Shown here: piece after piece, positions 36,000 to 45,051 of the stretch
Position numbering within the stretch: position 1 is the stretch's first letter
Layout of the letters: every line of letters starts with the position of its first letter
NCBI GenBank assembly: GCA_021806645.1
Contig: JAJZQX010000015.1
Span: forward strand, 24,108 to 88,107
Direction of reading: 5' to 3'
Length of the DNA: 64,000 nucleotides
From: Myxococcales bacterium
Lineage (GTDB): Bacteria; Myxococcota; Myxococcia; Myxococcales; Anaeromyxobacteraceae
Position numbers and translations under genes: made by a program
The notes under the pieces: model-generated
What the model was told of the DNA's origin: nothing
Seen by the model: the letters and a program-made list of their open reading frames with translations, nothing else
The model's database searches: none

Positions 36000-37074
36000 A
36001 CCGCCCGGGGCTGGCCGGCTCCTGCTGCGACAGGCAGTGGAGCGTGCCCAGCCCCCAGACCAGGTCCACGGCGTGGACGCCGATCACCGGCCGGTCGCGG
36101 AAGAGCTCGCCCAGGATCCCGAGCGCCACCCGGTCGCTGGGATCGTTGAAGGTCGGCACCAGCACGGCGGCGTTGGCGACGTAGAAGTTGGCGTAGCTGG
36201 CCGGGAGCCGCTGGCCGTCGAGGACCAGCGGCGCCGGCATGGGGAGCGCAACCACCTCGGGGCGCGAGCCGTCCTCGAGGCGCGCTCCCTCGAGCCGCTC
36301 CCGGTTCTCCTCCAGCGGCACGTGGTTGGCGTCGGCGCCGTCCGGTTCGCGGCACAGGACGATGGTGCGGGAGTTCACGAACCGGGCGAGGTCGTCCACG
36401 TGGCCGTGGGTGTCGTCGCCGGCGATGCCGCGCCCGAGCCAGATGGTGTTCCCGGCGCCCAGCACCTCGCGGAAGACCTGCTGGTAGTCGTCGCGGCCGA
36501 AGCCCGGGTTGCGGACCTGGACCTCGGGGTCGAGCAGGCACTCCTCGGTGGTGAGGATGGTCCCGGCGCCGTTCACGTCGATGGCGCCGCCTTCGAGCAC
36601 CACCTCGCGCCCACGGTGGACCACCGGCAGGAGCGGAACGCCGAGCGCCCTGGCGGCGCGCGCCGGCGTGCGGGCGTCCTTCTTCCAGTCGTCGTACTTG
36701 GCCCAGGCGTTGAAGCGAAAGGAGGCGATGGCGCGGGCCGGCTGCTCGTCGCGGCCGGTGAGCCAGATGGGGCCGGTGTCGCGGCACCAGCCCCGGTCGG
36801 TGGGGAAGCGCCGGAAGTCCACGGCCGCGAGCGGCGCGCCGACGCGGGCGAGGAGCGCCCGTGCCCTCCGCTGGTTTGCCGCGTCCTCGACCAGCAGGCG
36901 GACCGTCTCGCCACGAGCGACGAGGCGGACGATCTCGCCGAAGACCCACGGGATGGGGGCGAACTTGCCAGGCCAGTCGCGGGCGTTGTGCGGCCAGGCC
37001 AGCCAGGTGGCCTCGTGCCGGGCCCACTCCGCGGGCATGGTGAAGCCCTGGGAGGCGGGGGTGCGGGTCGCCAT
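35947..37074 (-). CDS. aguA: Agmatine deiminase
   Basis: The 375-residue protein is a guanidine-group deiminase with FPTDRGWCRDTGP near the N-terminal third, VVLEGGAIDVNG, GDDTHGHVDD and a C-terminal LGTLHCLSQQEP that carries the catalytic Cys. It converts agmatine to N-carbamoylputrescine. It follows aguB by 5 bases, giving a complete two-step agmatine-to-putrescine route. The last about 17 codons overlap the convergent reductase gene and form a Pro-rich tail that may be a recent extension. Confidence 0.93.
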   Translation of the reverse strand: MATRTPASQGFTMPAEWARHEATWLAWPHNARDWPGKFAPIPWVFGEIVRLVARGETVRLLVEDAANQRRARALLARVGAPLAAVDFRRFPTDRGWCRDTGPIWLTGRDEQPARAIASFRFNAWAKYDDWKKDARTPARAARALGVPLLPVVHRGREVVLEGGAIDVNGAGTILTTEECLLDPEVQVRNPGFGRDDYQQVFREVLGAGNTIWLGRGIAGDDTHGHVDDLARFVNSRTIVLCREPDGADANHVPLEENRERLEGARLEDGSRPEVVALPMPAPLVLDGQRLPASYANFYVANAAVLVPTFNDPSDRVALGILGELFRDRPVIGVHAVDLVWGLGTLHCLSQQEPASPGRFRRWSAPPPAPAAGRPA

Positions 37075-37079
37075 CGCCG

Positions 37080-37967
37080 TCAATCGCGGAAGCGGCGGGT
37101 GAGGTCGCCGTAGGCGTCGATGCGCCGGTCGCGGAGGAAGGGCCAGTGGCGGCGCGTCTCCTCGATCCTGGCGAGATCGACGGTGGCCAGCAGGATCTCC
37201 TCCTGGTCCGTGGAGCCCTCGGCGATCATCACGCCGAAGGGATCGCAGACGAAGGAGCCGCCCCAGAACTCCAGTCCGGCGTCCCCGGGCTGGTCGCGCT
37301 CGTGGCCGACGCGGTTCACGGCCGCCACGTAACAGCCGTTGGCGATGGCGTGGGCCCGCTGCGCCGTCTTCCAGGCGTCGCGCTGGGCCGCGCCGAACCG
37401 GGCCTTCTCGGCCGGGTGCCAGCCGATGGCGGTCGGGTAGAAGAGGACGGCGGCGCCGGCCAGCGCCGTGAGCCGGGCCGCCTCCGGGTACCACTGGTCC
37501 CAGCAGATGAGCGTGCCGATCCGGCCGTGGCGGGTGTCTACGGCCTTGAAGCCCAGGTCACCCGGTGTGAAGTAGAACTTCTCGTAGAAGGCCGGGTCGT
37601 CGGGGATGTGCATCTTCCGGTAGACCCCGGCCACGCCGCCGTCGGCGTCGAGGACGACGGCGCTGTTGTGGTAGAGCCCCGGCGCGCGCCGCTCGAAGAT
37701 GGGGACCACCACCGCCACGCCCAGCCGCTTCGCCACCGGCGCCAGCGCCTGCACCGACGGACCGTCGAGCCCCTCGGCCAGGTCGAAGTGGGCGTGGGTC
37801 TCCGACTGGCAGAAGTAGGGCGTGCGGTACAGCTCGGGCAGGCAGATCACCTGCGCGCCGCGGCCGGCCGCGTCCGCGATCCGCGCCGCCGCCGTCGCCG
37901 TGTTCTGGGCCGGGTCCTCCGACATCGCCATCTGGACCAGCCCGACCTGGAAGCGATTCGCGCTCAT
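37080..37967 (-). CDS. aguB: N-carbamoylputrescine amidohydrolase
   Basis: The 295-residue nitrilase-superfamily protein has the Glu-Lys-Cys triad: Glu in LPELYRTPYF, Lys in YRKMHIPDD and Cys in GTLICWDQWYPE. PYFCQSE and HIPDDPAFYEKFYF are typical of the plant/bacterial N-carbamoylputrescine amidases. It releases putrescine, CO2 and ammonia. It is first in the aguB-aguA pair and starts 7 bases after a flavoprotein gene on the same strand. Confidence 0.94.
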   Translation of the reverse strand: MSANRFQVGLVQMAMSEDPAQNTATAAARIADAAGRGAQVICLPELYRTPYFCQSETHAHFDLAEGLDGPSVQALAPVAKRLGVAVVVPIFERRAPGLYHNSAVVLDADGGVAGVYRKMHIPDDPAFYEKFYFTPGDLGFKAVDTRHGRIGTLICWDQWYPEAARLTALAGAAVLFYPTAIGWHPAEKARFGAAQRDAWKTAQRAHAIANGCYVAAVNRVGHERDQPGDAGLEFWGGSFVCDPFGVMIAEGSTDQEEILLATVDLARIEETRRHWPFLRDRRIDAYGDLTRRFRD

Positions 37968-37974
37968 CGCGCCC

Positions 37975-39303
37975 TCATACCAGATCGAACCGCTCGGAGT
38001 GGAGGTCGGAGAGGGGCACGCCGAGCCGGGCCAGCGACGCCTCGGCCACGTCCATCATGGGCCCGGGCCCGCAGACGAAGTAGGCGTGGCGGCCGCGGTG
38101 GGGCACCCAGCGATCGAGCATGGCCTGCGTGATGTACCCCTGTTCGCCGCGCCAGCCGGCCGGCGGCCGCTCCAGCGCGTGCACCACGCGCAGGTCGAGC
38201 CGGGCGGAGAGGGCCTCGAGCTGCTCGCGGAAGAGCGTGCGAGCCAGCTCGCTGCTCCCGTAGATGACCAGGTGGGGGCGGCGATCGCCACGGTCGGCCA
38301 GGGTCCGGAGCATCGACATGCAGGGGACGATGCCGCTGCCGCCGGCGATGAAGACGTAGCCGTCGGCGTCTGGGAAGCTGTCGACCGACATCGAGCCGAA
38401 GGGGCCGTCGAGGTAGGCGCGCTCCCCGGGCTTCACGGAGAGCATGCGGCGGGTGAAGTCGCCGATGCCCTTGACGGTCAGCTCCACGCGCGGCCAGGCC
38501 AGCGCCGAGGAGGCTATGGAGAACGGGTGCTCGCGGGCCGCGAAGGGCGAGTCGCCCAGCGTGAGCCAGACGAACTGGCCGCAGCGGAAGCGGAAGCCGC
38601 CGTGCCCTTCGGGCTCGAGCACCAGCGTGACCGAGTCGCCCGCCTCGGGCCGCACCTCGCGCACCGTCCAGGGCCGGCGGAGCAGCGCCAGCGGCTTGAA
38701 GAGCCGGACCCGCAGGATGAGCCCCACCCAGCCCAGCGTCCAGGCCAGCCAGAGCCAGCGGACCACCGGGCGGGAGAGGAGCCGGCCGGCCAGGAGCGCG
38801 TGCCAGATGCCGAGCAGCACCGCCGCGGCGGCCAGCGGACCGTGGGTCCAGCGCCAGGCCTGGTACGGCAGCTTGAGCCGCTTGCGCAGCCAGGAGGTGA
38901 TGGCCAGCGCCGCCAGCGCGTAGGTGGCCCAGATGCCGGAGGCGATCTCCCAGGGCGCCCCGCCCGGGACGAGCCAGCCGAGCGCCATGCCGAGCGACGA
39001 GCCGAAGAGGGTGATGGGGTGGAGCAGCGCGAAGACCACCACGATGATGGTGATGTGCCGGTGGAAGGCGTAGACGAGGTCGGTGCCGAACGGCGGCGCC
39101 ACCCACTCGAAGCGGGCGGTGAGGAGGAACTGCATCGCCATGAGCGAGATGGCGAGGAAGCCTAGCGCCGAGCCGAGTTCGTCGGAGAGGCCGCCGCCGC
39201 GCTGCGCCGGCGCGGCCAGCAGCAGCAGCAGCGGCCAGAGGGCGAGGAGGACGTAGAGCCCAATCCAGAGCCCGGCCCGGGTCAGGTCGCGCAGCGTGGG
39301 CAT
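37975..39303 (-). CDS. Ferric-reductase-like membrane flavoprotein
   Basis: The 442-residue protein has six or so membrane segments in the first half. Two histidine-bearing helices (YAFHRHITIIV and WRWTHGPLAA, plus GIWHALLAG) could bind two hemes as in the ferric reductase/NOX family. The second half has the FAD motif HPFSIAS and the NAD(P) motifs GGSGIVPCMSM and CGPGPMMD. It likely moves electrons from NAD(P)H through FAD and heme across the membrane; the acceptor is unknown. There is no ferredoxin domain. Confidence 0.85.
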   Translation of the reverse strand: MPTLRDLTRAGLWIGLYVLLALWPLLLLLAAPAQRGGGLSDELGSALGFLAISLMAMQFLLTARFEWVAPPFGTDLVYAFHRHITIIVVVFALLHPITLFGSSLGMALGWLVPGGAPWEIASGIWATYALAALAITSWLRKRLKLPYQAWRWTHGPLAAAAVLLGIWHALLAGRLLSRPVVRWLWLAWTLGWVGLILRVRLFKPLALLRRPWTVREVRPEAGDSVTLVLEPEGHGGFRFRCGQFVWLTLGDSPFAAREHPFSIASSALAWPRVELTVKGIGDFTRRMLSVKPGERAYLDGPFGSMSVDSFPDADGYVFIAGGSGIVPCMSMLRTLADRGDRRPHLVIYGSSELARTLFREQLEALSARLDLRVVHALERPPAGWRGEQGYITQAMLDRWVPHRGRHAYFVCGPGPMMDVAEASLARLGVPLSDLHSERFDLV

Positions 39304-39322
39304 GGTCAGGGGCGCGGCACGG

Positions 39323-39415
39323 TCAGGACGCCCGGGCCAGCGCTAAGAGGAGCGCGGCGAGGAAGAGGGTGGCGCCGGTGACGAGGGCGGATTGGAGGGC
39401 GAGGCGCTGGCGCAT
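39323..39415 (-). CDS. Possible 30-residue single-span membrane peptide
   Basis: A short frame sits between rimO and the flavoprotein gene on the same strand: a basic N-terminus (MRQRLALQ) then one hydrophobic helix (residues about 10-27) and a stop. It could be a small membrane peptide of the operon. It has no recognisable ribosome-binding site and no family, so chance cannot be excluded. Confidence 0.3.
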   Translation of the reverse strand: MRQRLALQSALVTGATLFLAALLLALARAS

Positions 39416-39452
39416 CGGCGCGGCAGTCTACGCCAGACCGGAGGCGCCGGGG

Positions 39453-40859
39453 TCAGTGGATGACGGTGAGCCCGCGCTTCTTCGCCGCCGGGTGCCTCGC
39501 CGCCGGGAGGGGCTGGCGGGCGCGGCTCTCGTCCCGTGCCACCACGCGGCCGACCAGGTCGTAGTCGCTGGCGTCGGTGATCTCGAGCTGGACGATCTCG
39601 CCCGGGTAGGCCACGCCGTCGTTGACGTAGGTGAGCCCGTCGATCTCCGGCGCCTGCTGGGCGTGGCGGCCGGCCAGCAGGTGCTCGGTCTCCTCGGCCC
39701 GCCCCTCCACCAGCACCTCGACGGTGCGGCCGATCATGGCCTGCTGGTGGTCGTAGGAGATGTCGCGCTGCAGCTCCATCACCTGCTGGAAGCGGCTGCG
39801 CTTCACCTCGGGGGCGAGCTGGCCCGGCATCTCGGCCGCCGGCGTCCCCTCCTCGGCCGAGTACTCGAAGACGCCGAGCCGCTCGAAGCGCTGCTGCTCG
39901 ACGAAGCCGAGCAGGTCGGCGAAGTCGGCCTCGGTCTCCCCGGGGAGGCCGACGATGAGCGAGGTGCGCAGCGCCAGGCCGGGGATCTCGCCGCGCAGCC
40001 GGGCCAGCAGGTCGCGAAGGAACGCCGAGTCGCGGCCGCGCTTCATGGAGCGGAGCAGCCGATCGCTGGAGTGCTGCAGCGGCATGTCGAGGTACTTCAC
40101 GATCTTCGGCTCGCGGGCGATCACCTGCATGAGCTTCAAGGGGAAGTCGCGCGGATAGGCGTAGTGGAGCCGGAGCCAGCGGAGGCCGTCGACGCGGCAG
40201 AGCTCGGGGAGGAGGTCCACGAGCCGGTCCGTGCCGGGCAGGTCCTGCCCGTAGGCGGTGAGGTCCTGCGCCACCAGCGACAGCTCCACGGTCCCCTGCG
40301 AGGCGAGCTGGGCCGCCTCGGCCACCAGGTCGTCGATGGGGCGCGAGCGCTGGGCGCCGCGCAGCTTGGGGATGATGCAGAAGGCGCAGGCGTTGTCGCA
40401 GCCTTCCGAGATCTTGAGGTAGGCGGTCTGCGCCGCCATCGAATTGATGCGTGGGCTCCTGGCCGAGTGGACGAAGTCGGGGTCGGGGACCACCAGGCGC
40501 GCCGCCTGCGCGTCGGCCACCACCTGGGCGATCTCCTGGTATGCGCCGGTGCCGAGGAAGTGGTCCACCTCGGGCAGCTCCCGGGCCAGCTCCTCGGCGT
40601 GGCGCTGCACCAGGCAGCCGGTCACCACCAGCTTCTTGCAGCGCCCGGTCCGCTTCTGCTCGGCCAGCTCGCAGATGGCCTCGATCGACTCCACCTTGGC
40701 GCTCTCGATGAAGCCGCAGGTGTTGACGACTATGATCTCGGCCTTGGCCGGATCCTGCTCGAGCCGGTAGCCGGCCTCGGTGAGCGTGCCGAGCATGACC
40801 TCGGAGTCGACCCGGTTCTTCGGGCAGCCGAGGGTGTGGAGGTAGACCCGGGTGGACAT
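39453..40859 (-). CDS. rimO: Ribosomal protein S12 methylthiotransferase RimO
   Basis: The 468-residue protein has the N-terminal MTTase domain with cluster cysteines (LGCPKN, NTCGF and a third in VVTGCLVQR), a radical SAM domain with CDNACAFC, and a C-terminal TRAM region. [11 protein letters not shown] separates RimO from MiaB. It methylthiolates an aspartate of ribosomal protein S12. The start at 40859 is chosen at the conserved [11 protein letters not shown]; upstream codons are unrelated. yajQ and RNase J genes precede it on the same strand. Confidence 0.94.
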   Translation of the reverse strand: MSTRVYLHTLGCPKNRVDSEVMLGTLTEAGYRLEQDPAKAEIIVVNTCGFIESAKVESIEAICELAEQKRTGRCKKLVVTGCLVQRHAEELARELPEVDHFLGTGAYQEIAQVVADAQAARLVVPDPDFVHSARSPRINSMAAQTAYLKISEGCDNACAFCIIPKLRGAQRSRPIDDLVAEAAQLASQGTVELSLVAQDLTAYGQDLPGTDRLVDLLPELCRVDGLRWLRLHYAYPRDFPLKLMQVIAREPKIVKYLDMPLQHSSDRLLRSMKRGRDSAFLRDLLARLRGEIPGLALRTSLIVGLPGETEADFADLLGFVEQQRFERLGVFEYSAEEGTPAAEMPGQLAPEVKRSRFQQVMELQRDISYDHQQAMIGRTVEVLVEGRAEETEHLLAGRHAQQAPEIDGLTYVNDGVAYPGEIVQLEITDASDYDLVGRVVARDESRARQPLPAARHPAAKKRGLTVIH

Positions 40860-40926
40860 CGCGGCGGGATCTAACAGGGGGCCGGTCGCGTAGCAAACCG
40901 CCCGGCTCCGCCCCCCCCCGCTCGGT

Positions 40927-41415
40927 CTACTCGCGGAAGTTCTGGAAGAGCAGCGGGATCCCGAGCGCCGCACCCCGGATGGCCTGCATGCAGGCCTGCA
41001 GGTCGTCGCGCTTCTTGCTGGTGACGCGCACCGCGTCCCCCTGGATGGCCGCCTGGACCTTGAGGCCGGTTCCCTTGAGCAGGGCGACTATCTTCTTGGC
41101 GTCCTCGCTCTTCAGGCCGCGCTTCAGCTTGATCACCTGCCGGACGTGGCCGCCCGCGGCCGGCTCCACCGCCTGCGGGTCGAGCCCCTCCTGCGGCACC
41201 CCGCGCTTGGCCAGCTTCTCGCGCAGCACCGAGAGGGCCGCCTCGGCCCGCCCCTCTGAGTTGGCGCGGACGACGAAGTCGAGCGCCTTGTCCCGCTCGA
41301 TGGCGGTCGAGGTCCCCTTGAAGTCGAACCGCTGAGCCAGCTCCTTGCAGGCCTGGTTCCAGGCGTTCTCCACCTCCATCATGTCCAGCTCGCTCACCAC
41401 GTCGAAGCTCGGCAT
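40927..41415 (-). CDS. yajQ: YajQ-family nucleotide-binding protein
   Basis: The 162-residue protein matches YajQ throughout: [20 protein letters not shown] and FQNFRE at the end. Members bind nucleotides, and some bind cyclic di-GMP. The length is standard. It lies 19 bases downstream of the RNase J gene and 67 upstream of rimO, all on the same strand. Confidence 0.93.
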   Translation of the reverse strand: MPSFDVVSELDMMEVENAWNQACKELAQRFDFKGTSTAIERDKALDFVVRANSEGRAEAALSVLREKLAKRGVPQEGLDPQAVEPAAGGHVRQVIKLKRGLKSEDAKKIVALLKGTGLKVQAAIQGDAVRVTSKKRDDLQACMQAIRGAALGIPLLFQNFRE

Positions 41416-41434
41416 CGCGCCCTCCGGAAGGTGG

Positions 41435-43084
41435 TCACCGCTCGATGATGACAGGCTCTACCACCGGACGACGCCCGGTGGCGCGCCGGAACCACCGCCG
41501 CACCGCCTGCCGCAGCGCCTCTCGCCGCGCCTCCCCGCCGGCCCCCACCGCCTCGCCGAGCGCCGCCAGCACCTCGGCGCGCAGCTCGGCCTCCCGCCCG
41601 TCGAGCCCGGCCACGCCGCGGGCGTGGAACTCGGGGCCGGCCAGCACCGCGCCGGTGGCGGCGCTCACCTGCACCACCGCCACGCAGAGCCCGAACTCGG
41701 CCAGCCGGCGGCGATCGTCCAGCACGGCGTCCGCCACCTCCACCGCGCCACCCTCGTCGCGGCTGATGGCGACGCGGCCGCTGTGCACCCGCGCCGGGAG
41801 CACCCGCGCCCCGGCGTCGTCGAGCTCCAGCACCTGGCCGTCGGTGAGCAGGTGGCGGCGCTCCGGCGGGATCCCCTCGGCGGCGGCGTGCGCGGCGTGG
41901 CGTGCCAGCTGCCGGTACTCTCCGTGAACGGGAACGAACCGCTCGGGCCGGGTGAGCTGGATGAGCCGCCGCTGCTCGGCCTCCTGGGCGTGGCCGGTGG
42001 CGTGGAGCGGCGGGTGGCCTTCCCAGCGCACCAGGGCGCCGCGCGCGCAGAGCTCGTTGACCAGCCGCCCCACCGCCAGCTCGTTGCCGGGGATCTGGCG
42101 GGAGGAGAGGACCACCGTGTCGCCGGCGTGCACCTTGAGATCCGGGTGCTCGCCGCGCGCCAGCCGTCCCAGCGCGGCTCGCGGCTCGCCCTGCGAGCCG
42201 GTGGTGAGGATGGCCAGCTCCCGCGGCGGCAGCCGCCTGGCCTCGTCGGCCGTCACCGGCATCCAGCCCGGCTCGCTGAGCTGGCCGAGCAGGCGGGCGA
42301 TCTCGAAGTTCTCCACCATGCCGCGCCCCAGCAGCGCCAGGCGGCGCCCCGCGGCTGCCGCCGCCTCCACCACCTGCTGCAGCCGGTGGGCGTTGGAGGA
42401 GAAGGTGGCCACGAAGACCCGGCCGGTCGCCTCGGCCATCACGTCGTGCAGCCCGGGCCCCACCGCCGACTCGGAGAGGGCCCAGCCGGGCCGCTCGGCG
42501 TTGGTGGAGTCGGAGAGCAGCAGCCGCACGCCGGACCGGCCCAGCGCCTCGAGCCGCGCCAGGTCCATTCCCGGGCCACGCACCGGACGCTCGTCGATCT
42601 TGAAGTCGCCGCTGTGGATCAGCACCCCTTGCGGCGTGGTGAGGGCCAGCGCGCAGGCCTCGGGGATGGAGTGGGTGACGGCGATGAACTCGACGCTGAT
42701 GGGCGAGCCCTCGCCGGCCGGCCGGACGTCGCCCGGCGCCACCTCGCGCAGGTCGGCGGTGATCCCGGCCTCGGCCAGACGCGCCTTCACCATGGCAAGC
42801 GTGAAGCGGGTGCCGTAGACCGGCGCCGGGACGTGGCGCAGCAGGAAGGAGAGCGCGCCGACGTGGTCCTCGTGGCCGTGGGTGAGGAAGACCGCCCCGA
42901 CCTGCTCGCGCCGCTCGATGAGCCAGCCGAGGTCGGGGGTGATGACGTCGACGCCGAACGGCTCGTCGGTGAAGAGGACGCCGCAGTCGATGACCGCGAT
43001 GCGGCCCGCGGCCTCGACGGCCAGGCAGTTCATGCCCACCTCGCCGAGGCCGCCGAGCGGCACGATGCGGACCGGGGATGGCAC
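41435..43084 (-). CDS. rnj: Ribonuclease J
   Basis: The 549-residue metallo-beta-lactamase/beta-CASP protein begins with PLGGLGEVGMN and has the zinc motif THGHEDHVGA, the IHSGDFKID strand, LSDSTNAERPG and STFSSNAHRLQQ-type beta-CASP region, and VPVHGEYRQL. It is a 5'-exo/endoribonuclease for mRNA decay and rRNA maturation. Length and motifs are normal. The yajQ gene follows. Confidence 0.93.
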   Translation of the reverse strand: MPSPVRIVPLGGLGEVGMNCLAVEAAGRIAVIDCGVLFTDEPFGVDVITPDLGWLIERREQVGAVFLTHGHEDHVGALSFLLRHVPAPVYGTRFTLAMVKARLAEAGITADLREVAPGDVRPAGEGSPISVEFIAVTHSIPEACALALTTPQGVLIHSGDFKIDERPVRGPGMDLARLEALGRSGVRLLLSDSTNAERPGWALSESAVGPGLHDVMAEATGRVFVATFSSNAHRLQQVVEAAAAAGRRLALLGRGMVENFEIARLLGQLSEPGWMPVTADEARRLPPRELAILTTGSQGEPRAALGRLARGEHPDLKVHAGDTVVLSSRQIPGNELAVGRLVNELCARGALVRWEGHPPLHATGHAQEAEQRRLIQLTRPERFVPVHGEYRQLARHAAHAAAEGIPPERRHLLTDGQVLELDDAGARVLPARVHSGRVAISRDEGGAVEVADAVLDDRRRLAEFGLCVAVVQVSAATGAVLAGPEFHARGVAGLDGREAELRAEVLAALGEAVGAGGEARREALRQAVRRWFRRATGRRPVVEPVIIER

Positions 43085-43106
43085 GGGGGAAGCTTAGCGC
43101 GGGAGA

Positions 43107-43457
43107 ATGATTGACGCAGGCCATGACGAGCAGTTCCACGCCGGCGATCCCGCGCCGCTCCTCGCGCGCCTCCACCGCTATGGGGTGCGGCACGTCGACG
43201 GCGGCGTCACCATCGGTCGCTTCCTCGCGGCCGGCCTGCTCGACGACCTCACGCTCTCGGTGATCCCGCTGCTGCTCGGCGACGGCGTCCGGCAGCCGCC
43301 TCAGGAACTGCTGGCTGACCGTGACGTGGAGCCGGCGCAGGCCGGCGGTGAGCGGCTCGACGTCGTCGCGGCGGTCGGGGACCCGCGCGGGGTGGGTCAG
43401 ATTCGGTTCGTGCGCACGAACCGATCCGGAGTCAACCGGCGGTGCGAACTCCGGTGA
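43107..43457 (+). pseudogene. Fragment of a RibD_C/dihydrofolate-reductase-like gene
   Basis: The frame reads GDPAPLLARLHRYGVRHVDGG then VTIGRFLAAGLLDDLTLSV and IPLLLGDG, the central-to-late part of a RibD C-terminal (DHFR-like) domain. The NADPH-binding N-terminal part is absent, and after about 43290 the frame no longer resembles the family. The first 9 codons are also unrelated. It is a remnant without a complete active site. Neighbours are the RNase J gene (divergent) and the diheme lipoprotein gene. Confidence 0.6.
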
Positions 43458-43583
43458 AGCGGCCACCGTCGCCTGGCTGGGCACCTGGGTGCGGAGATCG
43501 CCGGGACCAGAGCGGGGCGGTCATTTCCGCGCGCCGCCGCGGGGCCCGCCCACCCCGCTCGATCCAACCCGCAGCGCCCGTCC

Positions 43584-43970
43584 CTACGGCGCCACCAGGT
43601 GCCCGCCGGCCGCTCCGCCACTCACGTGGCAGTGGTTGCAGGCGCCGGAGCCGCTGGTCATCTGCGGGCTGGCCGCCCCGCCGCGCGACAGCTGGAGCGT
43701 GAAGGCGTTCCCGAGCGCCGCGCTGGTCTGGAAGTTGCCGGAGGGGCGGGTCACCAGGCTGGTGATGACGTTTCCGGTCGAAGGGTCGGAGATGGTCACG
43801 GTGACGCCGTCGGCGCCGGCGCCGCTGGCCTCGAAGACGGTGCCGGCCGCGGTGAAGCCGTGGCAGGCCAGGCAGTTCTCGCCAGGGCGCATGTCGGGGC
43901 CGCCCTCCTCCGAGCCGCAGCCGGAGAGCGCGAGGGCGAGCAGGACGGCGGGGAGGAGGCGACGGGGCAT
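43584..43970 (-). CDS. Diheme c-type lipoprotein
   Basis: The 128-residue precursor has a lipobox (LSGC, Cys18) and two heme-binding motifs, CLACH (33-37) and CNHCH (111-115). Between them is a beta module (GTVFEASGAGADGVTVTIS) like carboxypeptidase regulatory-like domains. Two hemes on a lipid-anchored beta scaffold suggest an electron-transfer lipoprotein facing the periplasm or the cell surface. Its redox partner is unknown. Confidence 0.72.
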   Translation of the reverse strand: MPRRLLPAVLLALALSGCGSEEGGPDMRPGENCLACHGFTAAGTVFEASGAGADGVTVTISDPSTGNVITSLVTRPSGNFQTSAALGNAFTLQLSRGGAASPQMTSGSGACNHCHVSGGAAGGHLVAP

Positions 43971-44034
43971 GTGACCTCTGGCTGGCGGGGTGTGCGACAA
44001 GGACCCCTGAAGAACCGCCCCCGGCCACGCCACA

Positions 44035-44170
44035 TTCCGGCTCCACGGGAGCCCGTTCGGCTCTTGCGCTATGTTCCCCTCCCCGATGTCCGACCTGCTG
44101 GTCCGCCCGCTGCGCATGCTGGAGGCGGACGAGGCCTTGCGCGCCCGCTGGGCGGCGCCCGGTACGTCAG
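44035..44170 (+). pseudogene. Broken uvrD copy: promoter/start joined to an internal segment
   Basis: Bases 44035-44099 are identical to 44987-45051, the region upstream and start of intact uvrD. At GACCTGCT the sequence jumps to an internal uvrD segment, VRPLRMLEADEALRARW, matching 45607-45668 with several substitutions. The two joined sites both contain CGACCTGCT, so recombination at a 9-base microhomology explains the deletion of about 560 bases. After about 44165 the similarity ends and the toxin-antitoxin segment begins. It cannot encode a helicase. Confidence 0.85.
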
Positions 44171-44209
44171 CGCGCAGGCGTCGCCGCTCACCGTCTCGCT
44201 TCCGACGGG

Positions 44210-44569
44210 TCAAGGACCCGAGGGTCGGCCGAGCAGCTTGCGGATCCCGGCCTCCAGCGCGTCCATCCGGGTCGTCGCGGTGACCCAGACGATCTCCGGG
44301 GACGCACCGAAGTAACCGTGCGCCAGGATGTCCCGCATGCCGCGCACGTTGGGCCACGGAATCTCCGGCGCTCCAGCAGCGACCCTGTCCGGAATGCCCT
44401 TGGCGGCCTCGCCGATGATCTCGATGTTCCGCATCACCGCGTCGCGAGTGCGCTCGTCGGCCATGAAGGCCTCGAAGGTCATTCCGGCGACGTACCGGCG
44501 GACCTTGCCGCACGCTTCGACGATGTCCTCGGCGTAGAGCCGCCAGTCCCGGTTCGGGTCAGGCGACAT
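44210..44569 (-). CDS. hepT: HepT-family toxin of an MntA-HepT module
   Basis: The 119-residue HEPN-domain (DUF86) protein carries the RNase motif RX4HXY as Arg79, His84, Tyr86 (RDILAHGY). RLYAEDIVEACGKV and RNIEIIGEAAKGIP are typical HepT helices. HepT is an RNase kept inactive by nucleotide addition from its partner MntA. Its start overlaps the mntA stop by 11 bases. The active-site motif is intact. Confidence 0.88.
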   Translation of the reverse strand: MSPDPNRDWRLYAEDIVEACGKVRRYVAGMTFEAFMADERTRDAVMRNIEIIGEAAKGIPDRVAAGAPEIPWPNVRGMRDILAHGYFGASPEIVWVTATTRMDALEAGIRKLLGRPSGP

Positions 44570-44852
44570 TCACAGCCTCGCGCTCCACCGCTGGCCGCAT
44601 ACGCGGCTTCAGGGCGTCAGGCGTGACCAGATCGACCTTTCGACCGAGCTGATCCTCGAGGAAGAGCTTCAGACCCACAAAGGCGTCCAGTGCCGGGGTG
44701 ACATCGAACTCCACCAGGAGGTCTAGGTCGCTTTCCTCGCGCGCCTCGTCACGAGCCGTGGACCCGAAGAGCGAGATCCGGCGCACGCCGAAGTCGCGCC
44801 GGAGGGTCGGCAGGTAGCCCCGCAGGGTCGAGATGGCCACTTCGCGCCTCAT
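44559..44852 (-). CDS. mntA: MntA-family nucleotidyltransferase antitoxin
   Basis: The 97-residue minimal nucleotidyltransferase has GSX10DXD with Gly30, Ser31, Asp42 and Asp44 (LFGSTARDE, SDLDLLVEF). MntA antitoxins add AMP units to a tyrosine of HepT. It precedes hepT on the same strand with an 11-base overlap. The start at 44852 follows a TATACT box by 7 bases, so the message may be nearly leaderless. The module separates the broken uvrD copy from the intact gene. Confidence 0.87.
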   Translation of the reverse strand: MRREVAISTLRGYLPTLRRDFGVRRISLFGSTARDEAREESDLDLLVEFDVTPALDAFVGLKLFLEDQLGRKVDLVTPDALKPRMRPAVEREAVNVA

Positions 44853-44859
44853 GAGGCCG

Positions 44860-44865
44860 AGTATA
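44860..44865 (-). promoter_or_regulatory. Putative -10 box of mntA-hepT
   Basis: TATACT on the minus strand lies 7 bases before the mntA ATG and overlaps the palindrome GTATAC. A -35 match is unclear. The closeness suggests a leaderless or short-leader transcript. Confidence 0.4.
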
Positions 44866-44986
44866 CGGAGTTGGTCCATCCCGGGCCACCTGGGGCCCCG
44901 CGCCAGACTTGATTCCCGCTGGAGCCTGGGAGCGACGTCCAGCCCCGGAGCCACCCGAGGAAAGTGGCGGGCCTGCGGTTCACCCC

Positions 44987-45051
44987 TTCCGGCTCCACGG
45001 GAGCCCGTTCGGCTCTTGCGCTATGTTCCCCTCCCCGATGTCCGACCTGCT
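44987..45051 (+). repeat. 65-bp direct repeat covering the uvrD start region
   Basis: This segment is identical over 65 bases to 44035-44099. It spans 36 bases upstream of the uvrD ATG and the first nine or so codons, in the same orientation. The exact identity, compared with diverged downstream sequence in the broken copy, suggests recent duplication or gene conversion. Confidence 0.85.

Noticed and set aside
43458..43583. Small genes in the gap between the DHFR-like fragment and the diheme lipoprotein
   Set aside because: No frame has a plausible start, ribosome-binding site or recognisable composition.
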